Source: Candidatus Metalachnospira gallinarum
GTDB taxonomy: Bacteria > Bacillota > Clostridia > Lachnospirales > Anaerotignaceae
Reading direction: 5' to 3'
Assembly: GCA_904378045.1 (NCBI GenBank)
Contig: CAJFHC010000005.1
Coordinates: 1-64,000 of the forward strand
DNA length: 64,000 nucleotides
Position 1 is the stretch's first letter; each line of letters starts with the position of its first letter. Below the pieces are notes generated by a model. It made no database searches, had not been told where the DNA came from, and was given only the letters and a program-made list of their open reading frames with translations. The translations under genes and the position numbers were made by a program. Below are positions 41,073 through 50,863 of the stretch, piece by piece.

Positions 41073-42842
41073 TTGAAAAAGCAGTCCAATCTGTCAAGGC
41101 TTCTCGGCTATGCCGGAAACCATAAATATCTTATCTACGCTTCTTGGATATTGTCGGCCATAAGCGCTTTGGTATCGCTTGTTCCATACTTGTATATATG
41201 GCTGGTTATGAGGGAAGTGCTTGAAACGGCTCCGCATTTTGAAAACGCCGTGGGGCTCACCCATAACGGATGGATGGCCGTTGGCTTCGCCGTTGCCGCC
41301 GTGCTTATCTATATCGCCGGACTTATGTGCTCCCATATGGGCGCCTTCAGGATAGCCACAAATATGCGTATAACCACTATGGAGCATATATTAAAGCTTC
41401 CCCTCGGAGTATCCGAGAGCTTCGGAAGCGGAAAACTCAGAAAAATCGTAAATGAGTCCAGCGCGGCCACTGAGACGTATCTCGCCCATCAGCTTCCGGA
41501 CCGCTCCGGAGCCATAGCAACTCCCTGCGGCCTGCTTATTCTCCTTTTTGTTTTTGACTGGAGGCTTGGAGTGCTCAGCCTTCTGCCCGTTGTCCTCGGG
41601 TTCGCGATAATGATGAGTATGACCGGACCACGAATGCAGAAAAAAATGCTTGAGTATCAAAACGCCCTTGACGATATGTCCAATGAGGCCGTGGAGTATA
41701 TCAGGGGAATACCAGTAGTAAAGACATTCGGACAAACCATATTTTCATTTAAAAAATTCAAGGGTTCCATTGAAAGATACAAAAAATGGGTAATTGCCTA
41801 TACTAAAGAGCTCAGGACTCCAATGATGTTCTATACTACGGCCATCAACGGAGTGTTCGCATTTCTAATTGCCGGGGCGCTGTTTTTTACCAGCGACGGG
41901 GTAACATCGGAATTTATACTGAATCTTATTTTCTATATAATAATTACCCCGATCATATCCATAACGCTTACAAGGATAATGTTTCAGAGCGAAAACGCAA
42001 TGATAGTTGACGACGCTCTCGGCAGGATAGACAGCATACTCAATCTCGCTCCCCTCAGCGAACCTTCAAAGCCGGAAATACCGGCAGACGCCTCCGTCGA
42101 GGTCAAAAACGTTTATTTCAGCTACGACGGAAAAAACGATGTTCTGAAAAATATTTCTTTTTATATACCGGCCGGTCAGAAGATCGCCCTGGTCGGCCCT
42201 TCGGGAGGGGGAAAGACCACCCTTGCCAATATAATAGCCCGATTCTTTGATCCTGACAGGGGATGCGTAAAAATCGGAGGAATAGACGTAAAAAATATAA
42301 AAAAAGAGGAGCTTATGGATACGGTATCCTTTGTTTTCCAAAACAGCAGACTTATAAAGGGAACTATTTTTGACAATGTGCGTCTTGGAAAGCCTGACGC
42401 CACCCGCGAGGAGGTAATGAACGCCATTGTGAACGCCCAGTGCAAAGACATTATAGATAAACTGCCAAACGGCATAGATACGGTCATCGGCAGCAAAGGA
42501 ACCTATCTTTCGGGCGGAGAACAGCAGAGAATAGCCATAGCGCGTGTTATGCTCAAGGACTCTCCCATAATCATAATGGATGAGGCCACAGCCTTCGCCG
42601 ACCCGGATAATGAGTACAGAATACAGAAAGCGTTAACGAATATGTCAAAGGGAAAGACCGTCATTATGATTGCCCACAGGCTGTCAACTGTTGTCAACGC
42701 TGACAGGATATACGTCATTAAAGACGGAGAGATATCAGAAAGCGGCACCAGTGAGGAACTTATGGCTCAAAACGGCCTTTTCAGCAAAATGTGGAACAAC
42801 TATCAGGCCTCCGTACAGTGGAAGGTCTCAAAGGAGGCGTAA
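41073..42842 (+). CDS. ABC exporter half-transporter (MdlB-like), subunit 1
   Basis: A 589-residue protein fused from a six-helix permease (about 1-315) and an ATPase (about 335-589). Seen: Walker A GPSGGGKTTLANIIARFF, signature YLSGGEQQRIAIARVML, Walker B IIIMDEATAFADP, H-loop IMIAHRLSTV. The permease has the MdlB/YbtP pattern of conserved charged loops. It starts with TTG after GGAGGAGTTAATC. Three bases lie between it and the second half-transporter; the two should form a heterodimer. Substrate unknown; such pairs handle drugs, lipids or siderophores. Confidence 0.88.
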   Translation: MKKQSNLSRLLGYAGNHKYLIYASWILSAISALVSLVPYLYIWLVMREVLETAPHFENAVGLTHNGWMAVGFAVAAVLIYIAGLMCSHMGAFRIATNMRITTMEHILKLPLGVSESFGSGKLRKIVNESSAATETYLAHQLPDRSGAIATPCGLLILLFVFDWRLGVLSLLPVVLGFAIMMSMTGPRMQKKMLEYQNALDDMSNEAVEYIRGIPVVKTFGQTIFSFKKFKGSIERYKKWVIAYTKELRTPMMFYTTAINGVFAFLIAGALFFTSDGVTSEFILNLIFYIIITPIISITLTRIMFQSENAMIVDDALGRIDSILNLAPLSEPSKPEIPADASVEVKNVYFSYDGKNDVLKNISFYIPAGQKIALVGPSGGGKTTLANIIARFFDPDRGCVKIGGIDVKNIKKEELMDTVSFVFQNSRLIKGTIFDNVRLGKPDATREEVMNAIVNAQCKDIIDKLPNGIDTVIGSKGTYLSGGEQQRIAIARVMLKDSPIIIMDEATAFADPDNEYRIQKALTNMSKGKTVIMIAHRLSTVVNADRIYVIKDGEISESGTSEELMAQNGLFSKMWNNYQASVQWKVSKEA

Positions 42843-42845
42843 GTT

Positions 42846-44576
42846 ATGATAAAATGGCTTCAGAAAAAATACGCACTTTCCGAACAGGGCGCTAAGGATC
42901 TTATAAAAGGCTGCTTTGCCTGCGTGCTTCAGAATATTTCTTTTATGCTGCCCGTTGGATTGCTCTACATGTTCGTAAGGGATATGCTAAGCGGCGCTCC
43001 CATCGGCGAAAACGCGGTATTTTATATGGCCGGATGCGTTTTATGTTTGTTATTTATATTTTTCTCGACCTTCGTACAGTATAACGCAACCTATTTCGCG
43101 ACATACAAAGAGAGCGGCATAAGACGCATAAGTCTGGCCGAAAGGCTCCGCCAGATACCTCTTTCATTTTTTGGGAAAAAAGATCTGGCTGATCTCACAA
43201 GCACTATAATGGCGGACTGCACATTCCTTGAGCAGAGCTTTTCCCATTTTATTCCCGAGCTTGCTGGCTCGATAATATTTACGGTGATAGTATCCGTCAA
43301 CCTGTTTATATTCGACTGGAGAATGGCCGTCGCCGCTCTTTGGGTGCTTCCCGTATCCTTTGCCATCGTAGGATTTTCCGCCAAAGTTCAGGAAAGCCTC
43401 AATCAGAAATCTATGGACGCGAAGATGGCCTGCGCCGATGGAATTCAGGAATGTATAGAAGCCGTTCAGGATTTGAAGGCGAATAACGCCGAAAAAAACT
43501 ACATGAAAGGGCTGGAAGGAAAAATAAGGGCGGTCGAACACAGATCAATAATAAACGAGTTCGGACTCGCGGCCTTTGTTGTGACCGCTTCCCTGATACT
43601 TAAGCTTGGAATCGCGACCACGGCTCTCGCCGGTTCCATATTCCTTATGAACGGAACTTTGGACATACTCACGTTTTTTATGTATATACTTCTTGTTTCA
43701 AGGCTCTATGACCCACTCCAGGGCGCTCTGCAAAATCTTGCCGCCGTGATAAGCACAAGGACGAACATTGCCAGGATGAACGAGATACTTTATCATTCCA
43801 TTCAGCAGGGAGAAAAACAGCTTGATAACAACGGCTGCGACATTGTGTTTGACCATGTCGGTTTCTCCTATAACACCGGCGAGACGGTTTTGAAAGATGT
43901 ATCATTTACGGCGAAGCAGGGAGAGGTAACAGCTCTTGTGGGCCCGTCAGGCGGAGGAAAAACCACGGTTTCACGTCTTGCGGCAAGATTTTGGGACGCG
44001 GACAAGGGCAAAATAACCGTCGGAGGTATGGATATTTCAAAAATCGACCCGGAAACGCTGCTTTCCCTCTATTCCATAGTATTCCAGGATGTTACCCTGT
44101 TCAACAATACGATTATGGAAAATATCCGTATAGGAAATAAAAATGCCACCGACGAGGAAGTTCTCGCCGCCGCCCGCCTTGCTAACTGCGATGAGTTTGC
44201 CGAAAGGCTCCCTGACAAGTGGCAGAGCACCATAGGCGAAAACGGCTGCGAGCTTTCCGGAGGCGAACGGCAGAGAATATCTATAGCCAGGGCTTTCCTC
44301 AAAAACGCTCCAATTATACTTTTGGATGAAGCCACGGCTTCCCTTGACGTTGAAAACGAGACGCTTATACAAACAGCTCTCTCAAGGCTTATAAAGGATA
44401 AAACGGTGCTTGTAATCGCCCACAGGATGCGAACCGTCGCCGGGGCGGACAAAATAGTCGTCCTTGAAGGCGGAACGGTGGCCGAGGAAGGAAGTCCCGA
44501 TGAGCTTATAAATAAAAACGGCATATTTGCCCGTATGGTACAGCTCCAGCGTGAAAGCAGCAGCTGGAAGATGTAG
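42846..44576 (+). CDS. ABC exporter half-transporter (MdlB-like), subunit 2
   Basis: A 576-residue partner of the previous gene. The permease domain (about 1-310) and ATPase show Walker A GPSGGGKTTVSRLAARFW, signature ELSGGERQRISIARAFL, Walker B IILLDEATASLD and H-loop LVIAHRMRTV. The ATPase lacks none of the catalytic motifs; by comparison the first subunit has AD-P in place of SLD after its Walker B, so one of the two sites may be degenerate in the heterodimer. The start ATG follows GGAGGCGTAAGTT. Operon tetR-ABC1-ABC2 ends at a strong terminator. Confidence 0.88.
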   Translation: MIKWLQKKYALSEQGAKDLIKGCFACVLQNISFMLPVGLLYMFVRDMLSGAPIGENAVFYMAGCVLCLLFIFFSTFVQYNATYFATYKESGIRRISLAERLRQIPLSFFGKKDLADLTSTIMADCTFLEQSFSHFIPELAGSIIFTVIVSVNLFIFDWRMAVAALWVLPVSFAIVGFSAKVQESLNQKSMDAKMACADGIQECIEAVQDLKANNAEKNYMKGLEGKIRAVEHRSIINEFGLAAFVVTASLILKLGIATTALAGSIFLMNGTLDILTFFMYILLVSRLYDPLQGALQNLAAVISTRTNIARMNEILYHSIQQGEKQLDNNGCDIVFDHVGFSYNTGETVLKDVSFTAKQGEVTALVGPSGGGKTTVSRLAARFWDADKGKITVGGMDISKIDPETLLSLYSIVFQDVTLFNNTIMENIRIGNKNATDEEVLAAARLANCDEFAERLPDKWQSTIGENGCELSGGERQRISIARAFLKNAPIILLDEATASLDVENETLIQTALSRLIKDKTVLVIAHRMRTVAGADKIVVLEGGTVAEEGSPDELINKNGIFARMVQLQRESSSWKM

Positions 44577-44626
44577 TATGAAAGCGAAAAAATCAAAAAA
44601 TAGATCGCAGATATAAATCTAAAGCA

Positions 44627-44680
44627 AAAACGAGGCCTCGCTCTCTGTCTTTAAAACAGGCCGGCCTCGTTTTATTCTTT
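44627..44680. terminator. Bidirectional terminator, ABC exporter operon and nucleoside hydrolase unit
   Basis: AAAACGAGGCC (44627-44637) pairs with GGCCTCGTTTT (44663-44673). Both sides carry A/T-rich tails, and the element lies between two convergent transcription units. Confidence 0.85.
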
Positions 44681-45643
44681 TTATTTTCCAAGATATTTCA
44701 GCAGCATGTCCATATATTTGTCATGACTTGCCTTTGTCGCGAAAACGCAGTTGCTTTCGCTCGGGACGTCTCTTCTGTCTATTATTGTTCTTCCGTCGGC
44801 TATTCCGGAGAGCGCCACGCGCACATGGCATCTTTCCGACTCCGTTATGACGCTTCTGTCAATGGCCGCGCAGACGGCGAGCGAATCATGCACGGGTGTC
44901 CTGTCCAGCTCTTTCCCGCAGAAAGCGCTGTCAAACTCCGTCCTCTGCTCTATTATCCTTGCCGTAAATTTTCCGGAGAATGTGCCAAGCTCCCTGAGCT
45001 TTTTCGCGTCCTCAAGCGTAAGAGAAGCGGAATGGGTGGCGTCAAGGCTCACGAATGTGACCGGCACTCCGGAATTAAGGGCGATCTGAGCCGCTTCCGG
45101 ATCGTGCCATATATTCGCCTCGGCGCACTCGCTGACATTTCCGAGCCTGTCCGTTCCGCCCATAATTATAAGTTCCTCAATATTTTCGGCGATGGATGGC
45201 ACGGCTGAAAGAGCAAGTCCCAGATTTGTCATAGGTCCTACGGTTATGACCGTTATCTTATCTTTTGTGTTTTTCAGGCAGTCTATATAAAACGATACGG
45301 CATCCTTTTCCTCCGCCCTTTTATCCGTCTCCGCCTCAAGCCCCTCAAGCCTTTTATAGTGTATGCGTATTTCCTTTCCGTCCTTTACGACGGGTTTAAG
45401 ATCTTCCTTTACGGCCCTTTCGAGATATTTCGCTATAGCTGTCGGAGCGCCCTTATATACGGGCGTGTCCTTTTCAAGCGCAGACACAAGGCGAAGGGTA
45501 TTTTCCGTAGTGTCCTCAACGTCAAGATTTCCCCATACACAGCATATACCAACTACATCAAGCTCCTCACATCCCAAAGCAGTCATTATTGCCACGGCGT
45601 CATCGGAGCCGGTATCAACGTCGAGTATTATTTTCTTTGGCAT
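44681..45643 (-). CDS. Inosine/uridine-preferring nucleoside hydrolase
   Basis: A 320-residue Ca-dependent enzyme that splits ribonucleosides into base and ribose. Seen: ILDVDTGSDDAVAIM (the metal-binding DxDxGxDDA cluster, about 7-20), KGAPT, TVGPMTNLGLAL, IIMGGTDRLGNVSECAEANIWHDPEAAQIAL, and VHDSLAVCAAI near residue 243. The CBHD-type His is present. Base specificity cannot be assigned. The start follows GGGGGAATAAAT. Last gene of a minus-strand group that also contains a purine permease and an EndoQ-helicase fusion. Confidence 0.9.
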   Translation of the reverse strand: MPKKIILDVDTGSDDAVAIMTALGCEELDVVGICCVWGNLDVEDTTENTLRLVSALEKDTPVYKGAPTAIAKYLERAVKEDLKPVVKDGKEIRIHYKRLEGLEAETDKRAEEKDAVSFYIDCLKNTKDKITVITVGPMTNLGLALSAVPSIAENIEELIIMGGTDRLGNVSECAEANIWHDPEAAQIALNSGVPVTFVSLDATHSASLTLEDAKKLRELGTFSGKFTARIIEQRTEFDSAFCGKELDRTPVHDSLAVCAAIDRSVITESERCHVRVALSGIADGRTIIDRRDVPSESNCVFATKASHDKYMDMLLKYLGK

Positions 45644-45655
45644 ATTTATTCCCCC

Positions 45656-46189
45656 TTATTCAATGACTTTATCAAAACAGATAAGTCTTTCCATTATGAC
45701 ATTCTGGAAATTGAAATCCTCGCTGCCGACAAAGGTAAATCCCATTTTTGTATAAAGGGAAGCGGCGGGAGCGTTGCCTTCATAGGTATCAAGGCGCACG
45801 GCTCTGCAGCCCTGTTCTTTGGCCAGCTTTTCGGAAAATTCCACAAACTGTCTGCCAAAGCCCTTTCCGGCGCACTCCGGCGGTATGCAGAGAGTATGTA
45901 TGACGAGCACCTCGTTTCCTTCGGCGTCGTTTGACCACCTGATTTTTGAGTATTCGGGCGGCTGGATATGGTTGAGATTTACGCAGGCCAAAACCTTTCC
46001 CTCTGCCTCTCCCACATAGAGCGTTCCAGCGTCAAGGGCGGCCAAAGCGTCATTTTTTGTGGGATAGAGTCCTTTTTTCCAGTTTGTATAGACCTTTCCC
46101 GTTCTTTCCTCGTTGTCAAGTATCCTGTCATATATCTCGGCCACCATATCAATATCTTTTGCTATGGCCTTTCTTATATTCAGCTCCAC
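45656..46189 (-). CDS. GNAT-family N-acetyltransferase
   Basis: A 177-residue acetyl-CoA-dependent transferase. Seen: NIRKAIAKDIDMVAEIYDRIL at the start, the acetyl-CoA-binding strand EVLVIHTLCIPPECAGKGFGRQFVEFSEKLAKEQGCRAVRLDTYEGNAPAASLYTKMGFTFVG, with the Q/RxxGxG/A loop in CAGKGFG. Start: GTG at 46189, ten bases after GGAGG. Substrate unknown. 12 bases lie between it and the downstream nucleoside hydrolase gene. Confidence 0.87.
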   Translation of the reverse strand: MELNIRKAIAKDIDMVAEIYDRILDNEERTGKVYTNWKKGLYPTKNDALAALDAGTLYVGEAEGKVLACVNLNHIQPPEYSKIRWSNDAEGNEVLVIHTLCIPPECAGKGFGRQFVEFSEKLAKEQGCRAVRLDTYEGNAPAASLYTKMGFTFVGSEDFNFQNVIMERLICFDKVIE

Positions 46190-46254
46190 CGCTGTTCATC
46201 CTCCTTTGTTCGCTCATAATGTATTCATATTTTGATGTCATATCCTAATCCGTT

Positions 46255-49197
46255 TCAGAACAGGCTTAACTGCTTGGCTGTTCTTTTCAGCTCCGACGCT
46301 TTTTCATCTTTTATTATTTCCGCCGGCACGCCTTCCAGAAATCTGCTTCTTTTTTCTTCGGAGACGATTATAAGCTCGTCCTCGGCTCTTGTTGCCGCGA
46401 CGTAAAAAAGCCTTCTCTCCTCATCAAGCCCACCTTCCCTTTCTGCAAGGGCAAGAGGCGACGTTCCCTCGGACGCTCCCGCAATAAAAACGACAGGAAA
46501 TTCAAGTCCTTTTGACGCATGAAATGTCAGCAGGCTTACACAGTCCGGCTGCATCTCCCTGCCGCCGCTTCTTATGACGTCTCCCTCGGTTCCGGTAAGC
46601 ACGGCGTTTATAAATTCAGAAATATTCTTATACATGACCGCCGTTGAGTAAAGCCTTGCCATCGGCTGGCTGTTTTCAAGCCTGTTTTCCGATATATATT
46701 CCGCCACGGCCGTGGAAGGTTTCCGGCTTTGCGGAAGCGTTTTCATATATTTTACGGCTTTAATTATGTCGCTGTCTCTCAGAAATTTGTCCCTGCCGTA
46801 GACCTTATATGGTATGCCTTCCTTTTTCAGGCATTCCTCTATGATCTCCGCCTGACGGTTTGTCCTGTACAGAACCGCCATATCGGAAAATCCTCTTATT
46901 CCAGTTTCTCTGCGTCCCTTCAATCCGCCGTTGGTATATGTCATATCTATTCCGCCGGCCATTCTGTTGATCTCCTTCGCGATAAAAACGCCTTCCGCGA
47001 AGGCCGTTTCAGCCCTTACTTCCCTTATTTTTTCCCCGTCTTTTCTGTCCGAGGCCGGTTTGATCCCGTTTCCGATGATATGGGAAGAAAATTCGACTAT
47101 CTGCGGCGTAGAACGGTAGTTTTTATCAAGCCTTATGATCTTTACCGGAGCGAAGTCCTCGGCAAAACGCTCAAAACATCCGCTGTCCGCTCCTCTGAAA
47201 CCGTATATGCTCTGGTCAGGGTCGCCTATAATAAATACGCTTTTCGCGTTTTCCGCCCATTTCTTTATAAGACCATACTGCAAAGCATTTATGTCCTGAA
47301 ACTCATCGACAAGCAGATACGGTATTTTTATGTCCTTTTCCGCGGCCTTTATAAGTATGTCGTCAAAGTCAAGCAGGCCGTTTTTTTCAAGGGCGGAATT
47401 ATACAAATCAAACATTTCGTTTGTAACCGAGTCCGTATTAAGGCCGTTTTTTATCATAGAGACGGCGTTTAAAAACGCAGCCGGCGAAATTGACGCTCCC
47501 AAAGAGTTTATTATATTCCCGGCAGTCTCAAGCGCCTCGGCCTCTCCTATTATGCCGGCGTTTCTCAGATGCTTGAGGCATACGGAGTGGAATGTTCCCA
47601 CGTTTACTTTTCTGCCCGGTTTTCCTATTGCCGTCTCAAGCCTTTCCTTTATCTCCTTTGCCGCCCTGTTTGTAAACGTAACGGCCGTAATATCCGAAGG
47701 CTCAACTTCTTTTTCGTTTATGAGAGTCTCTATCCTTTTTATAAGCGTCCTCGTTTTTCCGCTTCCCGGCCCGGCGATTACGGCTATAGCTCTTTCATCG
47801 GAGCCGGCGGCCTCTTTCTGTGGCTCGCTTAGTTCCATGATCTTTTTGTTTTCCGCTTTGTCCACCGAGAGCTTCTCTTCGGTCTTTTCGTCTTTTTTAG
47901 GTCTTTTCTTTTTTTCCGTGACGCCGCCCAGTCCGTCTATTGTTAACTGACCTTCTATTCTGTCCCTCTCCTCGGCGCTCAGTACGGTGATCTTTCCGTA
48001 TTCCCCGTCAAAGCCGGCAGCCGCCTCTACCTTTCCCTCTCTTAGATTTTTTATGCCGGCAGCTATAAGCTCGCCTGCCCTTTTCTCTATCTCATCGATA
48101 GGAGCCTCCCTTATTATATAAAGCTCTGAGCCAAGCTCGGAAAGGAGCTCCTCATATTTTCTTTTTACTTTCACGCTTCCGGACGACATCCCAACCGACG
48201 AGGCTATGACCTCCGTCAGCGGAACTATCCTTTCAAACGGTCTGTCTCCCTCAAGCTTAGGCTCCTTCCTGTCGGCCAGTTCCTCAACCCGGTGGAGAAC
48301 CCCAACGGTAATCCTTCCTCCGCATACGGGGCAAACGCCGCCAAGTTTTACCGTTTCCGACGGAGCAAGGCATATTCCGCACTTTCTGTGGCCGTCAAAG
48401 TGGTACTTGCCTTCCTCGGGATAAAACTCAAGCGTTCCGTAAAATTTGTCCCTGTCTCCGTTAATGGCTTCGTAAACGTCATCGTAATTCAGGCCGCAGT
48501 TAAATACGTTCGCCTCCCTTGCCAGATTGGCCGGGGAATGGGCGTCGGAATTTGAGACAAGAAGATATTTGTCGAGAGCCGATACCATTCTGTTCATCGG
48601 CGGGTCCGAGGAAAGCCCCGTCTCAAGCGCATGGATGTGCGGCGTAAGATCCTCAAAACATTCCTCTATGGAGTCAAATCCGGAATATTTGCCAAAAAGC
48701 GAAAAATGCGGAGTCCATATATGGGCGGGAATAAATATCATCCTGTCATCGGCCTCAAGAGCCATCTCCAGAAGATCTCTGCTGTCTATACCGACTATGG
48801 GCCTGCCGTCGGAGCGTATGTTGGCGCCAAGGCTCTCCAGCTTCGCCGCGAACGCGTCTGCCGTGTCAAAGCCGGAAAAAATTATGACGTTATGTATTTT
48901 TCTTACTTTGCCATTCTTTTTATAAATTGAGCTTATTTCGCCCGTAAGTATGAATTTTGTTTCATGCTCCGCTATGGGGCTTTCCAGCTTATATTCTTTC
49001 TTTAGTTTATAAAGTCCTCCCTCGGTGGGCTCAAGCTTCTCTTTAAGCTCGCCGCGCCATAGCGGATGGGTAATGTCTCCCGTGCCAAGCAGGTCTATTC
49101 CCTTTTTTCCGGCCCAAAGATCAAGATATTCAGGCACGCACTCTCCGCTTGTCGCTCTGGCGAACTTTGAATGTATATGAAGATCGGCAATAAACAT
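46255..49197 (-). CDS. EndoQ-like PHP nuclease fused to UvrD-type helicase
   Basis: A 980-residue fusion. Residues about 1-265 are a PHP-fold nuclease of the EndoQ group (FIADLHIHSKFARATSG, LLGTGDITHP, PAHIWTPHFSLFGKYSGF, VSNSDAHSPANLARE). About 270-295 hold a four-Cys metal knot (CGICL ... CPVCGG), a mark of EndoQ. A charged, Lys-rich linker follows (about 420-455). The rest is a superfamily-1 helicase: IAGPGSGKTRTLIKRI, LVDEFQDINALQYGLI, YGFRGAD, LTFHASKGLEFPVVFI and FYVAATRAEDELIIV. EndoQ cuts DNA 5-prime to hypoxanthine, xanthine or uracil. The start ATG (49197) follows AGAGGTGCGGAAA; the frame extends 39 residues further inside the upstream gene. Repair of deaminated bases with strand opening is the likely role. 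Confidence 0.88.
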   Translation of the reverse strand: MFIADLHIHSKFARATSGECVPEYLDLWAGKKGIDLLGTGDITHPLWRGELKEKLEPTEGGLYKLKKEYKLESPIAEHETKFILTGEISSIYKKNGKVRKIHNVIIFSGFDTADAFAAKLESLGANIRSDGRPIVGIDSRDLLEMALEADDRMIFIPAHIWTPHFSLFGKYSGFDSIEECFEDLTPHIHALETGLSSDPPMNRMVSALDKYLLVSNSDAHSPANLAREANVFNCGLNYDDVYEAINGDRDKFYGTLEFYPEEGKYHFDGHRKCGICLAPSETVKLGGVCPVCGGRITVGVLHRVEELADRKEPKLEGDRPFERIVPLTEVIASSVGMSSGSVKVKRKYEELLSELGSELYIIREAPIDEIEKRAGELIAAGIKNLREGKVEAAAGFDGEYGKITVLSAEERDRIEGQLTIDGLGGVTEKKKRPKKDEKTEEKLSVDKAENKKIMELSEPQKEAAGSDERAIAVIAGPGSGKTRTLIKRIETLINEKEVEPSDITAVTFTNRAAKEIKERLETAIGKPGRKVNVGTFHSVCLKHLRNAGIIGEAEALETAGNIINSLGASISPAAFLNAVSMIKNGLNTDSVTNEMFDLYNSALEKNGLLDFDDILIKAAEKDIKIPYLLVDEFQDINALQYGLIKKWAENAKSVFIIGDPDQSIYGFRGADSGCFERFAEDFAPVKIIRLDKNYRSTPQIVEFSSHIIGNGIKPASDRKDGEKIREVRAETAFAEGVFIAKEINRMAGGIDMTYTNGGLKGRRETGIRGFSDMAVLYRTNRQAEIIEECLKKEGIPYKVYGRDKFLRDSDIIKAVKYMKTLPQSRKPSTAVAEYISENRLENSQPMARLYSTAVMYKNISEFINAVLTGTEGDVIRSGGREMQPDCVSLLTFHASKGLEFPVVFIAGASEGTSPLALAEREGGLDEERRLFYVAATRAEDELIIVSEEKRSRFLEGVPAEIIKDEKASELKRTAKQLSLF

Positions 49198-49223
49198 TTT
49201 CCGCACCTCTTTTTTACGCAATA

Positions 49224-50579
49224 TCAGATAACCGCCAGAAGTATGAAATTCATGGCGAAAAGCGCCGTTACCGTCCAGAGTATGGGATGGACGGTCTTTG
49301 CCTCTTTTTTGCATATCTTGACTATGCAGTAGGCAAAAAATCCGAAGGCGATTCCGTATGAAATGCTGTAGCAGAGCGCCATAAACATTCCGGCGAAAAA
49401 TGCCGGCGCCGCCTCCTCAAAGTCCTCCCAGTTTATATCCTTAAAAGACGACATCATCATAATACCAACCGCGACAAGGGCCGGAGACGTGGCCGCATAG
49501 GGAATCGCACTGACAAATGACGCCAAAAACGCGCTGACCGCAAAGCAGACCGCGACAACGACGCTCGTAAGTCCCGTTCTTCCTCCCACTCCGATTCCGG
49601 CGGCGCTTTCCACGAACGTGGTAGTATTGGTCGTACCTATTACTGCTCCGATGGACGTGGCGATGGCGTCGGCAAAAAGCGCCTTGTCCATCTTTGATTT
49701 ATATCCGGAGCCTGATTCCATCGCCTTCTCGTCTTCCTCGCTGAATATGCCTGTGCGGCGTCCCGTTCCGATAAATGTTCCAAGGGTGTCAAAGGTGTCT
49801 GAGACGCTGAATGAAAATATAGTTATAAGCACCAAAGGAAGTTTGGACATATCATTGAATAGCGAGGGAAGGCCTTCGGAGGTAAAAATGACTCCGAATG
49901 TGGTTGGCAGAGCGGCGCAGGCCTCGGCAAAGCTGATGGATTCCGCCATTTTTGTTACTCCCATGGGTATTCCAAGAATAGCCGTGGCTACTATTCCGAT
50001 GAGTACCGCTCCCCTGACATTGAGTATGAGAAGCACAAGGATAAGCACCAGACCTATGAGGAAAAGCCACAGCACCGGATTGTTGAACGTGGCGATGGAC
50101 GGTATGCCGGCGTCGAAGCCGATGATGTTTACATTGAGAAGTCCGTTATATGCAACGAACACTCCGATTCCTCCGCCTATGGCGTTCTGAAGGCTGATCG
50201 GTATGGACTTTATAATGATCTTGCGCACCTTTGTAACGGTAATGAGTATATTCACAAGCCCGCATATAAACACCATGGACAGCGCCTGCTGCCATGTAAA
50301 TCCAAGGGCGAAGCATACGGTGTAAACGAAAAATGAGTTAAGCCCCATTCCGGGAGCCTGAGCGTAGGGCACATTTGCGAAAAGCCCCATAACAAGGGTA
50401 CCAATGATGGCGGCTATGATGGTCGCAAGGAACACGGCTCCCCACTCCATTCCCGACTGGCTGAGCAGGCTTGGATTGATGACTATGATATAAGCCATGG
50501 TAAAAAACGTCGTTATTCCGGCGACAATCTCGGTTGATACCGTTGTTCCGTTTTCTTTTAATTTAAAAAACCTTTCCAT
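49224..50579 (-). CDS. NCS2-family purine permease (AzgA/PbuG-like)
   Basis: A 451-residue membrane transporter with about 12-13 helices. Seen: FFKLKENGTTVSTEIVAGITTFFTMAYIIVINPSLLS at the start, PYAQAPGMGLNSFFVYTV (substrate-binding motif), GIGVFVAYNGLLNVNIIGF, FSFSVSDTFDTLGTFIGTGRR, and GTTNTTTFVESAAGIGVGGRTGLTSVVVA. The last two are hallmarks of hypoxanthine/guanine/adenine uptake. No purine riboswitch was found upstream. It precedes the EndoQ-helicase gene by 26 bases on the same strand. The start follows AGGAACGGTGCTAT. Confidence 0.9.
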   Translation of the reverse strand: MERFFKLKENGTTVSTEIVAGITTFFTMAYIIVINPSLLSQSGMEWGAVFLATIIAAIIGTLVMGLFANVPYAQAPGMGLNSFFVYTVCFALGFTWQQALSMVFICGLVNILITVTKVRKIIIKSIPISLQNAIGGGIGVFVAYNGLLNVNIIGFDAGIPSIATFNNPVLWLFLIGLVLILVLLILNVRGAVLIGIVATAILGIPMGVTKMAESISFAEACAALPTTFGVIFTSEGLPSLFNDMSKLPLVLITIFSFSVSDTFDTLGTFIGTGRRTGIFSEEDEKAMESGSGYKSKMDKALFADAIATSIGAVIGTTNTTTFVESAAGIGVGGRTGLTSVVVAVCFAVSAFLASFVSAIPYAATSPALVAVGIMMMSSFKDINWEDFEEAAPAFFAGMFMALCYSISYGIAFGFFAYCIVKICKKEAKTVHPILWTVTALFAMNFILLAVI

Positions 50580-50701
50580 ATAGCACCGTTCCTTTCCTTA
50601 AAGGCATTGTTTACAGATATAATACCATAAATTTGGCTGATTTGCGAAATATTTTGTTTCCCTCCATCTTTAAATGTTACAGGTCATAATATTTATCATC
50701 G

Positions 50702-50731
50702 TGTCGAAAAAGTCCTTCGGGACTTTTTCGA
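50702..50731. repeat. Hairpin with TTCG tetraloop in an intergenic repeat element
   Basis: TCGAAAAAGTCC and GGACTTTTTCGA form a perfect 12-bp stem around TTCG. The flanking sequence to 50886 has more fold-back pieces (GGCGGAA...TTCCGCC; GGAGGG TCTT GCCCTCC) and ends in the module shared with position 123. An open frame of 64 codons across it (50739-50933, minus) has no ribosome-binding site and is not a gene. Confidence 0.75.
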
Positions 50732-50863
50732 GTTTAAATTAAGGCAATAAATCCCTATTTCTGCTGAAAGCCCTGAACTTTGTCAGGGCGCAGAAATACG
50801 GGATTTTCCTCGGCGGAAATGAATTCCGCCTGCGGAATAAACTCAGGAGGGTCTTGCCCTCCC

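Noticed and set aside
50580-50700. Purine riboswitch upstream of the NCS2 permease
   Set aside because: No conserved purine-aptamer core was seen on the minus strand; the leader is short and A/T-rich.
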